A stretch of 64,000 nucleotides of DNA, from contig QBZZ01000006.1 in the NCBI GenBank assembly GCA_003282145.1, positions 1 through 64,000 of the forward strand, given 5' to 3'. Each line of letters opens with the position of its first letter. The first letter of the stretch is position 1. This document shows positions 9,761 through 20,278 of the stretch, one piece after another. Below the pieces are notes generated by a model, which saw only the letters and a program-made list of their open reading frames with translations, searched no databases and was not told the DNA's origin. A program made the translations under genes and the position numbers. Source of the DNA: SAR116 cluster bacterium AG-337-N21. GTDB taxonomy: Bacteria > Pseudomonadota > Alphaproteobacteria > Puniceispirillales > Marisalimonadaceae.

Positions 9761-10696
9761 ATGTATAATAAAGCTATTTTTTTAGGTGAATGCATGATTG
9801 AACTCAATGGAGACATTTCTTCATTGGAAAATAAAAGTTCAATAATGCAAATTAATTTTGGAGGCGACACTTATAATTCTGCAATATATTTTTCAAGACT
9901 AGCAAATAATAAAACTAATACTTTCTATTCAACTGTACTCGGGAATGACAGTTTTTCTAGAAAAATGATTTTAAGATTTAAAAATGAAAAAATAAAATGT
10001 GATTATGTAAGAACCGATGGAAAAAATCCTCCTGGTTTATATTCAATAGAAATTAATGAAATAGGTGAAAGAAGTTTTTCTTATTGGAGAGATCAATCAC
10101 CATCGAAATACATTTTTTTAGGGTCAAAAGGAAAAAAACTAGCTAGAGAAATAAAGAATGCAGATGTTTTTTATTATACTGGTATTTCTGCCGGTATTCT
10201 TGATGCAAAACAAAAAAAGGATTTAATACATATAGGATCCACTGCAGTTACATGTGGTTTTGATTTTAATTATAGGTCCCAATTACATAATGATAAGAAA
10301 GTGTCACAATTATTATTTAAAAAAATTAGTGAAAATGTAGATATCAACTTTGTATCTTTTGATGATGTTAAAGAGTTATTTGATATTAAAAATCCATATG
10401 AAGTTTTTGAAATATTAAATGACACAAAAAATCTAATTCTTATAAGATATAAGGACTCAATTATTTTTAAAAACAAAGAAGAAGTCATAAAAACTGTTAA
10501 AGTTCATCATGGAGAGGTGGTTGATACAACAGCAGCAGGTGACGCATTCAATGGATCTTTCCTTGCTTTAATAAATAACGATAAAAATATTCCAATAGTA
10601 GAAAATATATTAAAGTCCCACTCTGTTACTAGAGAAGTGATAAAGCATAAAGGCGCTATTATTTCCAATAAAAATATGCCTAACATAAATACTTAA
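9761..10696 (+). CDS. PfkB family carbohydrate kinase (2-keto-3-deoxygluconate kinase-like)
   Basis: GGDTYNSAIYFSRL N-terminal and VDTTAAGDAFNGSFLA C-terminal PfkB motifs. Confidence 0.85.
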   Translation: MYNKAIFLGECMIELNGDISSLENKSSIMQINFGGDTYNSAIYFSRLANNKTNTFYSTVLGNDSFSRKMILRFKNEKIKCDYVRTDGKNPPGLYSIEINEIGERSFSYWRDQSPSKYIFLGSKGKKLAREIKNADVFYYTGISAGILDAKQKKDLIHIGSTAVTCGFDFNYRSQLHNDKKVSQLLFKKISENVDINFVSFDDVKELFDIKNPYEVFEILNDTKNLILIRYKDSIIFKNKEEVIKTVKVHHGEVVDTTAAGDAFNGSFLALINNDKNIPIVENILKSHSVTREVIKHKGAIISNKNMPNINT

Positions 10697-10712
10697 ATAA
10701 GGAATAAATAAA

Positions 10713-11648
10713 ATGGACAAAAACTTACTTATAATGACAGAAATGCCTGAATATTTTGTAAGTCTGGCAAATAAAAACTTTAACACTTATAAATTGTGGT
10801 TAAACAAAAATGAAGATGATTACTTATCTGAAATTAAAACAGAAGTTGATGCAATTGCCGTTATGGGAGGTTATAAAATTACACCAGAGTTAATGAAAAG
10901 TATGCCTAATTTAGGAATAATTGCCTGTTATGGTGTAGGTTATGACGCAATAGATATAAATTATGCAAAAAGCCTAGGTATAAAAGTCACTAACACCCCT
11001 GAAGTACTTAATGACGAAGTGGCAGACACAGCTATTGCACTAATGCTATGTGTCTATAAAAAAATTGTAGATGCAGATAGTTTTGCAAGAAACAACTCTT
11101 GGCTTAATGGAGATTTTCCATTAACAAAAAAATTTAGTGGTACTAAATTAGGTATTGTTGGAATGGGAAGAATTGGAAAAGCAATAGCAAAAAGAGCCGA
11201 AGCATTTGACTGTGAAATTTCTTATCATTCTAGAAACAAAAAAGATGTGAAATATAAATATATCAGTGATTTAAATCAGTTAGCTCAAGAAGTAGATACC
11301 TTATGTGTAATTACCCCAGGCGGAAAAGAAACAGAGAAATTAATTAATAAAAAAGTTCTTAGTAGCCTTGGCAAAAATGGTGTAATTATTAATGTAGCGA
11401 GGGGGTCAGTAATTGATCAAGACGAACTGATTCATTGCCTGGAAAACAATCTTATTTTAGCTGCAGGATTAGATGTCTACACTAATGAGCCTAATATCCC
11501 AGAAAAATTAATAAATCTTAAAAATACTGTTTTATTACCTCATATAGCATCTGGAACAGTTGAAACTAGAAATGCTATGGGACAATTAGTATTTGATAAT
11601 ATAAAAAATTATTTTGAAAATAAATCTCTTATATCAGAAGTAGTATAA
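10713..11648 (+). CDS. D-isomer specific 2-hydroxyacid dehydrogenase (hydroxypyruvate/glyoxylate reductase-like)
   Basis: LGIVGMGRIGKAIAKRA NAD motif, NVARGSVIDQDELI, LPHIASGTVETR. Confidence 0.9.
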   Translation: MDKNLLIMTEMPEYFVSLANKNFNTYKLWLNKNEDDYLSEIKTEVDAIAVMGGYKITPELMKSMPNLGIIACYGVGYDAIDINYAKSLGIKVTNTPEVLNDEVADTAIALMLCVYKKIVDADSFARNNSWLNGDFPLTKKFSGTKLGIVGMGRIGKAIAKRAEAFDCEISYHSRNKKDVKYKYISDLNQLAQEVDTLCVITPGGKETEKLINKKVLSSLGKNGVIINVARGSVIDQDELIHCLENNLILAAGLDVYTNEPNIPEKLINLKNTVLLPHIASGTVETRNAMGQLVFDNIKNYFENKSLISEVV

Positions 11649-11655
11649 AAATATT

Positions 11656-12552
11656 CTAATTTTGGGGTAATTTTATTCCAGCATTTCTAGCATATATTTT
11701 TGCTACTGCAGCATCATCTTCTTGTCCTAAACCTGAGCCTGCAGCGGAAATAAACTGTTGTAACGCTGCAGCAGTCAAGGGAGCAGAAAAATTTGAATTT
11801 TTAGCTATATCTAAAACTATACCTAGATCCTTTGGCCAAATATTTATCGAAGATTTTGGGGAATAATCATCATCTATAATATGAGGCGTTCTGTTCTCAA
11901 GCATCCAAGAGGTCCCAGCACATTTCGAGATAACTTCTAAAAACCTTTTTGGATCAATTCCTTGTGTTATACCAAATGTAATAGCTTCAGCCATTGCAGC
12001 AATATGAACACCCGCAAGCATTTGATTGACTGCTTTCATAGCAGAACCTGATCCGACATGTTCCCCAAATTCGAAGACTGTTTCTGAAGTGCAGTCTAGA
12101 ATAGGCTTAGCAACCTCAAAAGCTTTTGGGCTACCTGAAATCATATAGGATAACTTACCCTCAGCTGATTTTTTTGATCCTCCAGAAATGGGCGCGTCTA
12201 AATATAAAAGTCCTTTATCATTGCAGGAAGATGCCATTTCTTTAGCAAAATCTGGAGCTACTGTTGTACAAACCATGATAAGACTATTTTTCTTTAATTT
12301 TTCTGAAATACCATTTTGGCCAAAGATAATTTCCCTTGTTTGTTTTTCATTTAAAACAACTATAATTACTGCTTGTAAATCATTAAATGGAATATTTTTA
12401 TCATAGCCACCTTCTTCGATAAGTCTTTTCTGTTGCTTAAGGTTCTTATCTTGTCCATAAACACTATACCCTGCACGTATCAGTGACTGAGCTATTCCAA
12501 AGCCCATTGATCCAAGACCAACAACTAAGATATTTTTAATTTTAATATCCAT
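11656..12552 (-). CDS. ltnD: NAD(P)-dependent dehydrogenase of the 3-hydroxyisobutyrate dehydrogenase superfamily, L-threonate dehydrogenase (LtnD)-like
   Basis: VVGLGSMGFGIAQSL, DAPISGGSKKSAEGKLS, and an AGTSWMLENRTPHIIDDDYSPKSSINIWPKDLGIVLD block typical of LtnD/YgbJ. Confidence 0.75.
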   Translation of the reverse strand: MDIKIKNILVVGLGSMGFGIAQSLIRAGYSVYGQDKNLKQQKRLIEEGGYDKNIPFNDLQAVIIVVLNEKQTREIIFGQNGISEKLKKNSLIMVCTTVAPDFAKEMASSCNDKGLLYLDAPISGGSKKSAEGKLSYMISGSPKAFEVAKPILDCTSETVFEFGEHVGSGSAMKAVNQMLAGVHIAAMAEAITFGITQGIDPKRFLEVISKCAGTSWMLENRTPHIIDDDYSPKSSINIWPKDLGIVLDIAKNSNFSAPLTAAALQQFISAAGSGLGQEDDAAVAKIYARNAGIKLPQN

Positions 12553-12560
12553 AATATTGT

Positions 12561-14342
12561 TTAGTGATTATCCCTCGGTAAAGTTTTTCTTACCTTTTGA
12601 TATTTAACGGCGTTTTCAAGAACAGCTCCGTCAGATAATTCTCCAACAAATTTTCTTTGAATTTCTTGCCATGGCGTTTGACTTTCAGGATATGGTGGAA
12701 CACCGTCTTTTTTTCTTAATTCTATTTCTTCTTCACTAACTAACATGTTTGCTGTACATTTATTTAAATCTATTACTACCGTATCACCAGTTCTTAACCA
12801 GGCCAATCCACCTCCAGTTGCACTCTCTGGAGAAGCATTTAGAATTGAAGGACTTCCTGATGTTCCAGATTGTCTTCCATCTCCAATACAAGGTAATTCA
12901 GTTATACCTTTTTTTATTAGTTCATCAGATGGCTGCATATTTACCACTTCAGCAGACCCAGGCCAACCTACAGGTCCAGCACCTCTAATAACTAGAATTG
13001 AATTTTCATTCATATCTAAACTTTTATCATTTAATCTGTCGTGATAATCCTCGGAACCCTCAAAAACTATAACTTTACCTTCTAGTATCCCTTCTTTGCC
13101 AGGGCGGTTTAAAAATTTATCTTTAAAGCTTTTTGAAATAACTGATGTTTTCATTATTGCTGCATTAAAAAGATTACCTTTTAAAACAATAAAGCCTGCT
13201 TTTTGTTTCATTGGATTTTTAAAAGGGGTAATAACCTTTTCATCTTTAATTTTAATACCCTTTAAATTTTCAGACAATTTTTTACCCGTCACCGTCATTA
13301 CGTCTCCATGAAGCTTGTCATAACTTAAAAGCTCTGACATTATGGCCGCTGTTCCTCCAGCTCTATGATAGCTTTCACACAAGTACTCACCTGCCGGCTG
13401 TATGTTTGCCATTAACGGTATATCGTAACCAACTTTTTGCCATGCGTCAGTTTCTAATTCCACTCCTATATGTCTTGCAATTGCAGTAATGTGAATTTGA
13501 GCATTAGTAGAGCCTCCAATAGCTGAGTTTACAGTAATAGCATTTTCAAAAGCCTCTCTGGTCATAACTTGAGAGGGCGATAAATCGTCTTTAACCATAT
13601 CAACAATTCTAAGACCAGTTTTGTATGCCATTTGCCCTCGTTCTCTATATGGTGCAGGAATATTAGCATTGCCTGTTAAACTCATTCCTAATGCTTCAGC
13701 CAGAGAATTCATTGTTGAAGCAGTTCCCATTGTATTACAATGTCCATCTGATGGAGCTGAGCTTGTTACAATATCTATAAATTGTTCATAGTCTATCCTA
13801 CCTGCTGCTAGTTCAACTCTACTATCCCATACGGCTGTACCAGAACCCGCAAGTTTGCCATTATGCCATCCGTCTAACATTGGTCCACCGTTAAGAACAA
13901 TCGCAGGAAGATCAACTGTTGCAGCCGCCATTAAACAAGAAGGAGTTGTTTTATCACACCCTGTCATTAAAACCACACCATCTAATGGATAACCGTGAAG
14001 AATTTCAACTAATCCTAAATATGCTAAGTTTCTATCAACTGCTGCAGTTGGTCTCTTAAGAGTTTCTTGAATAGGATGGACGGGAAATTCAAAGGCTATT
14101 CCTCCAGCACTTCTTATTCCCTCTCTAACTCTTTCCGCTAACTTTATATGTACTCTATTACAAGGAGATATATCTGAACCTGTTTGTGCAATGCCAATGA
14201 TAGGTTTGCCTGATCTCAACTCTTCTGGCGTAAGTCCAAAGTTCATTGATCTTTCAAGATATAAAGCAGTCATTCCAGGATTAGTCGGATTATCAAACCA
14301 TTGTTGACTTCGATATTTTGGATTGAAATTTTTATCTGACAT
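12561..14342 (-). CDS. IlvD/Edd family dehydratase (sugar acid dehydratase)
   Basis: [75 protein letters not shown] supports ATG at 14342 (MSDKNF). Confidence 0.88.
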   Translation of the reverse strand: MSDKNFNPKYRSQQWFDNPTNPGMTALYLERSMNFGLTPEELRSGKPIIGIAQTGSDISPCNRVHIKLAERVREGIRSAGGIAFEFPVHPIQETLKRPTAAVDRNLAYLGLVEILHGYPLDGVVLMTGCDKTTPSCLMAAATVDLPAIVLNGGPMLDGWHNGKLAGSGTAVWDSRVELAAGRIDYEQFIDIVTSSAPSDGHCNTMGTASTMNSLAEALGMSLTGNANIPAPYRERGQMAYKTGLRIVDMVKDDLSPSQVMTREAFENAITVNSAIGGSTNAQIHITAIARHIGVELETDAWQKVGYDIPLMANIQPAGEYLCESYHRAGGTAAIMSELLSYDKLHGDVMTVTGKKLSENLKGIKIKDEKVITPFKNPMKQKAGFIVLKGNLFNAAIMKTSVISKSFKDKFLNRPGKEGILEGKVIVFEGSEDYHDRLNDKSLDMNENSILVIRGAGPVGWPGSAEVVNMQPSDELIKKGITELPCIGDGRQSGTSGSPSILNASPESATGGGLAWLRTGDTVVIDLNKCTANMLVSEEEIELRKKDGVPPYPESQTPWQEIQRKFVGELSDGAVLENAVKYQKVRKTLPRDNH

Positions 14343-14532
14343 AACTTTTCTCCCAAGTAAAATTTTAAAATTTAACAAATAATAAAAGTTTATAAATTTA
14401 ATTTAAAATAGTGTGAATATTTTACATTATTTATTTTAAATTATAAGAATATTGTTAATATCATACTTGATTTTAAATAAATCGAAAAGATAATTTCAGT
14501 TTTTATTTTTTATAATGTGGGAGGTTATAAAA

Positions 14533-16056
14533 ATGTCTAATAGTGAGAAGTTAACTGTTAAACTTAATAATAATGATAATGTTGCTACTGCTTTAAGGGA
14601 GATAAGCGTAGGTGAAACCACACAGAACCTTGAAAGCATTAACAAAATCCCAAAAGGCCATAAAATAGCTCTTAGAAAAATTAATAAAGGTGAGAAAATA
14701 ATCAAATATGATCAACTTATTGGTGTTGCTAGCAAAGAAATTCTAGCTGGAGACCATGTTCATGTTGAAAATACTGATTTCAAATCAACTGATCATGATT
14801 ACGAGTTTTCAACATCTATTAAGTTACCAAATATGATTGAACCTGAAAAAAGACCTACTTTTAAAGGTTACAAACGACAAAACGGCAAAGTTGGAACAAG
14901 AAATTATATAGGTATCCTTACATCAGTTAATTGCTCTGCGACAGCTGCAAAAAATATTGCAGAAGTTTTTACAGAAGACAAATTACGTCTATATCCAAAT
15001 GTTGACGGGGTTGTTTCATTTACTCATGGTACTGGTTGTGGAATGGCAGATTCTGGCGATGGCTTTGATGCTCTTCAAAGAGTTCTTTTAGGCTATATCC
15101 AACATCCTAATTTAGCCGGAATTTTGTTAATTGGCTTAGGATGTGAGGCAAACCAAATAAAGTTTCTTTTAGATGCTTTTGATTTACATGAAAATCCATT
15201 TTTTAAAACAATGACACTGCAGGATATGGGTGGACTAAGAAAAACAATTAAAGCAGGAATAAAATGCATAGATGACATGCTTCCAGAAGTAAATTCTATA
15301 GAACGAACAGAGCAATCAGTAGAACATCTTAGTGTTGCGCTTCAATGTGGAGGGTCTGATGCTTGGTCAGGAATAACCTCTAATCCATCACTTGGTCATG
15401 CCGCTGACTTATTAGTAAAAAATGGTGGCACAGCTATTTTGGCCGAAACACCTGAGATTTACGGCGCTGAACACATGTTAACTAGAAGGGCGATCTCCCC
15501 AGAAGTTGGAAAAAAACTTGTTGATAGAATTTTATGGTGGGAAGATTACGTTACTAGAAATAAAGGAAGTTTAAATAACAATCCATCACCTGGTAATAAG
15601 GCTGGTGGCTTGACCACTATATTAGAAAAATCACTTGGAGCAGCTGCTAAAGGGGGAACAACTCCATTAAATGATGTTCTTTTGTACGCCCAACAAGCTG
15701 AAAAAAAAGGCTTCTTATTTATGGATAGTCCTGGGTATGATCCTGCTTCTGTTACTGGGCAAATAGCAAGTGGTTGTAATGTTGTTACTTTTACAACTGG
15801 AAGAGGTTCTTGCTTTGGTTGCAAACCTTCTCCATCCATAAAAATAGCTACAAATACAGAGATGTATAATAATATGGTTGAAGATATGGATGTTAACGCA
15901 GGAAAAGTAATAACTGACAATAAAAGTATTGAAGAAGTTGGTCAGGAAATTTTTGATTTAATAGTAAGGGTAGCCTCAGGTGAAAAATCAAAGTCTGAGT
16001 ATCAAGGTCTTGGAGACTTAGAGTTTGTACCTTGGCAAATTGGAGCAACTATGTGA
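14533..16056 (+). CDS. UxaA family hydrolyase (altronate dehydratase-like, SAF plus catalytic domain)
   Basis: N-terminal SAF-like half, GYKRQNGKVGTRNYIGILTSVNCSATAA, FTHGTGCGMA, LQCGGSDAWSGITSNPSLGHA; GGGAGG RBS before ATG 14533. Confidence 0.85.
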   Translation: MSNSEKLTVKLNNNDNVATALREISVGETTQNLESINKIPKGHKIALRKINKGEKIIKYDQLIGVASKEILAGDHVHVENTDFKSTDHDYEFSTSIKLPNMIEPEKRPTFKGYKRQNGKVGTRNYIGILTSVNCSATAAKNIAEVFTEDKLRLYPNVDGVVSFTHGTGCGMADSGDGFDALQRVLLGYIQHPNLAGILLIGLGCEANQIKFLLDAFDLHENPFFKTMTLQDMGGLRKTIKAGIKCIDDMLPEVNSIERTEQSVEHLSVALQCGGSDAWSGITSNPSLGHAADLLVKNGGTAILAETPEIYGAEHMLTRRAISPEVGKKLVDRILWWEDYVTRNKGSLNNNPSPGNKAGGLTTILEKSLGAAAKGGTTPLNDVLLYAQQAEKKGFLFMDSPGYDPASVTGQIASGCNVVTFTTGRGSCFGCKPSPSIKIATNTEMYNNMVEDMDVNAGKVITDNKSIEEVGQEIFDLIVRVASGEKSKSEYQGLGDLEFVPWQIGATM

Positions 16057-16065
16057 GGAATTTTT

Positions 16066-16800
16066 ATGATTGATTTAAAAGGCAAAATTGCTCTCTTGAC
16101 TGCTTCTGGTCAGGGCATTGGAAAAGCTACTGCTAGAGCATTCTCTGAAGCTGGTGCGTACGTGATTGCAACGGATATAAATCGTGAAACATTATCTTCT
16201 TTAGATAAGATTGTGGATGAAACCCATATACTTGATGTAACAGACAAAAAAGCAATTAAAAACTTAGTCGGGTCTATCAAAGAACCTGATATATTATTTA
16301 ATTGTGCTGGAATTGTTCATAATGGAACAATTTTAGAGTCTACTGATGATGATTGGGATTTTGCTTTTAAACTTAATGGTAAAGCAATGTATCACATGAT
16401 TAAAGAAGTAATACCGATAATGATAAAAAAAAGAGGAGGATCGATTGTTAATATAGCTTCTGTTGCTTCATCTTTAAAAGGTATTCCAAACCGTTTTATT
16501 TATAGTGCCTCAAAAGCCGCTGTTTTAGGTTTAACTAAGTCTGTTGCTGCGGACTACATTACCCAAGGCATAAGGTGCAATGCCATATGTCCTGGTACAA
16601 TAAATAGTCCATCACTAGAGCAAAGATTATCCGATATGGGTGATTATGAAAAAGCTAGAAAGGAATTTGTTGCCCGACAACCAATGGGAAGAATTGGAGA
16701 GGCAGAGGAAGTGGCAAACCTTGCAGTTTATTTAGCAAGTGATGCCTCAGCTTTTACAACCGGTCAATTTCATATTATAGATGGTGGAATATGCACATAA
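16066..16800 (+). CDS. SDR family oxidoreductase, 2-keto-3-deoxy-L-fuconate dehydrogenase-like
   Basis: LTASGQGIGKATARAF, YSASKAAVLGLTKS, QPMGRIGEAEEVANLAVYLASD. Confidence 0.85.
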   Translation: MIDLKGKIALLTASGQGIGKATARAFSEAGAYVIATDINRETLSSLDKIVDETHILDVTDKKAIKNLVGSIKEPDILFNCAGIVHNGTILESTDDDWDFAFKLNGKAMYHMIKEVIPIMIKKRGGSIVNIASVASSLKGIPNRFIYSASKAAVLGLTKSVAADYITQGIRCNAICPGTINSPSLEQRLSDMGDYEKARKEFVARQPMGRIGEAEEVANLAVYLASDASAFTTGQFHIIDGGICT

Positions 16801-16851
16801 GAAAATGTCAAATTAAGAAAAAGTATTAATTGTAAAAAGGAGGAGAATAAA

Positions 16852-17694
16852 ATGAAATTGTTACGTCATGGCACTTTTGGAAAAGAAAAACCAGGTATTC
16901 TTGATGAAAATGGCTCCATAAGGGATTTGTCTCAGCATTTATCAGATATTAATGGAGAAACTATAAGTGCAAATAGTTTAAAAAAAATTTCTTCAATAGA
17001 TTTATCTTCTCTACCAATTGTACCTGATGATACAAGACTAGGTGCATGTGTTGGTAACGTAGGCAAGTTTCTATGTATTGGATTAAATTATTCTGATCAT
17101 GCAGCGGAAAGTGGCATGGCTGTTCCTAGTGAACCCATCCTTTTTTCAAAAGCTACTTCTGCAATTGTAGGTCCTAATGATAATATTGAAATACCAAGAA
17201 ATTCAGTTGAAACTGACTGGGAAGTAGAGCTTGGCATAATTATTGGAAAAAAAGCCAAATATATAAATGAGAATGACGCGGACGATTATATTGCTGGCTA
17301 CTGCCTAGTAAATGACGTCTCTGAAAGAGAGTTTCAATTAAAAAAAGAAGGTCAATGGACGAAAGGAAAGTCTTGCGATACTTTTGGACCTACTGGACCA
17401 TACTTAGTTACAAAAGATGAGTTGGCTGACGTTCAAAACTTGAAAATGTATTTGGATGTTAATGGAAAGAGAATGCAAGATGGTTCTACAAGTACTATGA
17501 TTTTTTCAGCCGCATATATTGTATATTACTTATCTCAATTTATGAGCCTTAATCCTGGAGATATTATAGCGACAGGAACTCCTCCTGGAGTTGGAGGTGG
17601 AATGAAACCACCTGTGTTTTTAAAAGTTGGGGATAAAATGAAACTTGGTATTGAAGGACTTGGTGAACAAAATCAAGTTTGTATTCAAGGTTAA
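16852..17694 (+). CDS. fumarylacetoacetate hydrolase family protein (2,4-diketo-3-deoxy-L-fuconate hydrolase-like)
   Basis: IGLNYSDHAAESGMAVPSEPILFSKATSAIVGPND, DWEVELGIIIGKKA, GDIIATGTPPGVGGGMKPPVFLKVGD. Confidence 0.88.
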   Translation: MKLLRHGTFGKEKPGILDENGSIRDLSQHLSDINGETISANSLKKISSIDLSSLPIVPDDTRLGACVGNVGKFLCIGLNYSDHAAESGMAVPSEPILFSKATSAIVGPNDNIEIPRNSVETDWEVELGIIIGKKAKYINENDADDYIAGYCLVNDVSEREFQLKKEGQWTKGKSCDTFGPTGPYLVTKDELADVQNLKMYLDVNGKRMQDGSTSTMIFSAAYIVYYLSQFMSLNPGDIIATGTPPGVGGGMKPPVFLKVGDKMKLGIEGLGEQNQVCIQG

Positions 17695-17894
17695 GTATAT
17701 GAAGTAATAATTAAAGCAATAGCAATTAAGTCGCAGATTTTTATAAAAAAGGTTGCTAAATCAAATGTCTACCATACATACCCTATAAATGATGTTGGTA
17801 AAGTTCGTCGTACGATAGAGAATAGATAAAAAACTAGAACCACTTTAGTTATTTCCTTTAATACTTATTGAGAATTGAAAGTACTTAGAATAAC

Positions 17895-18455
17895 TTAATT
17901 TTGGACTTGAACGATACATGGAGTTTCAGTTTTAGTTTCTATATCAAATATAGATCTTCCAGTATGGTTTAAATGCATGCCATAAGTGTGTATAGAAAGT
18001 GCTATATCTTTTCCATTATTCCATACACTATGTATATCCTCTGGTAGGCAACAAGTAGCGTTTCCAGGAAAAATCGTTTCTTCATTAGTTTTTATCAAAT
18101 CAGCAAATCCATCTACAGATCCATCATCTAATCTTTTATAATTAGTTTCATGTTCTTGGCCTTGAATTCCTGCAACTACTGCCCACGTCTTATGATTATG
18201 TGGGGCAAGACCTTTTCCTGGTGCCCATGCAATAACAAAAACAGCCAAACTATGATCATCTTCTTCATGCAGCAGATGTAGTCCAAATCCTTGCTCTTCA
18301 TTTACATTATAATACTCAGGTTTAATCCAACTTTTATCATCAGCAAGACGAAGAGCTAATGGCTTTATTCTTTCAGTTATAGACTTTTCGACAACTTCTT
18401 CGTTTACTATCTTACGTATATCGCTAATATAATTTTCAATTGAGTATTTATTCAT
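17895..18455 (-). CDS. cysteine dioxygenase family cupin protein (thiol dioxygenase)
   Basis: APHNHKTWAVVAGIQGQEHET HxH metal motif and downstream LPEDIHSVWN. Confidence 0.7.
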   Translation of the reverse strand: MNKYSIENYISDIRKIVNEEVVEKSITERIKPLALRLADDKSWIKPEYYNVNEEQGFGLHLLHEEDDHSLAVFVIAWAPGKGLAPHNHKTWAVVAGIQGQEHETNYKRLDDGSVDGFADLIKTNEETIFPGNATCCLPEDIHSVWNNGKDIALSIHTYGMHLNHTGRSIFDIETKTETPCIVQVQN

Positions 18456-18464
18456 ATTTTTTCC

Positions 18465-20123
18465 TTATTTATTTTCAATTTCGCGTAATTCAACTCTTCT
18501 AATCTTACCAGATATAGTTTTTGGCAAAGATTCAACAAATTCAACTTTTCTTGGATACTTATATGGAGCAGTTAAATTTTTGCAAAAATCTTGAATTTCT
18601 CTAATTAATTCATTTGATCCTTTTTGACCTTCCACTAGAACAATATATGCTTTTACTAGTTGACCCCTCGTCTCATCTGGAGCTCCGACCACGGCACTTT
18701 CTGCAATCAAATCATGCTCTAATAAAGCACTTTCTACTTCAAAAGGACTAATTCTATAACCTGCTGATGAAATTAAATCATCAGATCTACCTACGAACCA
18801 CAAGTAGCCATCCTTATCTCGAGACGCAGTGTCACCTGTGTAATACCAACCATGTCGAAAAGAATCTTTTACAATAACTTTATTTTGTAAGTACCCATGA
18901 AATAAACCCGGAGGCCATTTTTTTTCTGTACAAATAGCAATATGCCCGACTTCACCATCTGGCAAGATTTTACCATTATCATCAACAACGTTTATATCAA
19001 AACCTGGAACGGGTTTTCCCATTGACCCAAAACGTGTTTCTACGCCAGGGAAATTTCCTACAATGTTAATCGTTTCAGTTTGACCATAACCATCTGCAAT
19101 AACTGTTCCTGTATTCTCAGACCAATACCTTATTACCTCTGGATTAAGAGGTTCACCAGCACCAAGACATCTCCTTAACGATTTAAGATTAAATTGTTTG
19201 AGGTCTTGCTGAACGAACAACCTGTATACAGTTGGAGGCGCACAAAACGTAGTTACTTTATACTCAGAAATTGCTTTAAGATGCTCCACTGGATCCATAT
19301 CAGGAGTATCATACAATATAGTTGTGCAACCAATCATCATTTGAGGAAAAAGTATACCCCAAGCAGCTTTTGCCCACCCTGTATCCGTCAAAGTCCAATG
19401 TATATCGTTCTCTTTAAGATCCATCCAAAACAATGCTGTTGCAGCATGTGCGTATGCATAACCAAAATCTCTTGGAACCATTTTTGGTAATGCTGTTGTG
19501 CCTGAAGTAAAATATATCATCATAGTTTCATTAGATGCAAAAGGCTCTAAATCTTTTATATTCAAAGTTGTATCTTGTTTTTCACAAAGCTCTATAAAAG
19601 ATAGCCAATTACCTGATGCATTTCCAGTGACAATCAAGTGTTTAAGAGTTGGGCATTCATCAATTATTTGGTTCACCTTCTCAACATGCATTGGCGAAAC
19701 AATAACAGCCTTGGCTTCAGATTCATTAACACGATAGGCTATATCTTTGGCTGTTAACAAATTAGTTCCAGGCATAGAAATTACACCAACTTTCATACAT
19801 CCAAAAAGTACTTTATGCCAATCAGGATTTCTGCCAATAATAACACAGGCAGCATCACCTCGTTTCAAGCCAAGTGATAAAAGAGCCTTTCCAAATTGAG
19901 ATGAAGCTTTTGATATTTCTGAATATGTTACAGATGTTTTATATCCTGTGACTGTGTTGATAGCCAGTAAAGCGACTTTGTCAGCTTGTTGAGCACGTAC
20001 ATCCAAGACATCATATGCAAAGTTAAAAAATTCCGGAATATCAAGTGAGAAAGACTTGCTTGCAATTTCATAATTTCTTTCAACATTGTCAAAAGTAATC
20101 ATTTTAAACCTCAGCTCTTTCAA
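18465..20123 (-). CDS. AMP-dependent acyl-CoA synthetase/ligase
   Basis: YFTSGTTALPKMV P-loop, DGYGQTET, YYTGDTASRDKDGYLWFVGRSDDLISSAGYRISPFEVES, PKTISGKIRR. Confidence 0.9.
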   Translation of the reverse strand: MKELRFKMITFDNVERNYEIASKSFSLDIPEFFNFAYDVLDVRAQQADKVALLAINTVTGYKTSVTYSEISKASSQFGKALLSLGLKRGDAACVIIGRNPDWHKVLFGCMKVGVISMPGTNLLTAKDIAYRVNESEAKAVIVSPMHVEKVNQIIDECPTLKHLIVTGNASGNWLSFIELCEKQDTTLNIKDLEPFASNETMMIYFTSGTTALPKMVPRDFGYAYAHAATALFWMDLKENDIHWTLTDTGWAKAAWGILFPQMMIGCTTILYDTPDMDPVEHLKAISEYKVTTFCAPPTVYRLFVQQDLKQFNLKSLRRCLGAGEPLNPEVIRYWSENTGTVIADGYGQTETINIVGNFPGVETRFGSMGKPVPGFDINVVDDNGKILPDGEVGHIAICTEKKWPPGLFHGYLQNKVIVKDSFRHGWYYTGDTASRDKDGYLWFVGRSDDLISSAGYRISPFEVESALLEHDLIAESAVVGAPDETRGQLVKAYIVLVEGQKGSNELIREIQDFCKNLTAPYKYPRKVEFVESLPKTISGKIRRVELREIENK

Positions 20124-20278
20124 AGTAGTAAATAAGTTCGTAAATGAACTTATGTTTAATAAATAAAAAAGTTTAACCTATTGAAAGATTATAAAATATT
20201 TATTACATCCTAATCAATATTATGATCTAATGTAAATAATTTTATCACCAGAAATATTCCTTAAATTAGAAATGTAAC

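Noticed and set aside
12745-13311. Plus-strand ORFs (99, 79, 71 aa) inside the IlvD/Edd gene
   Set aside because: Antisense shadows of a strongly supported coding sequence.
15546-15920. 124-aa minus-strand ORF inside uxaA-like gene
   Set aside because: Antisense shadow; no recognisable motifs.
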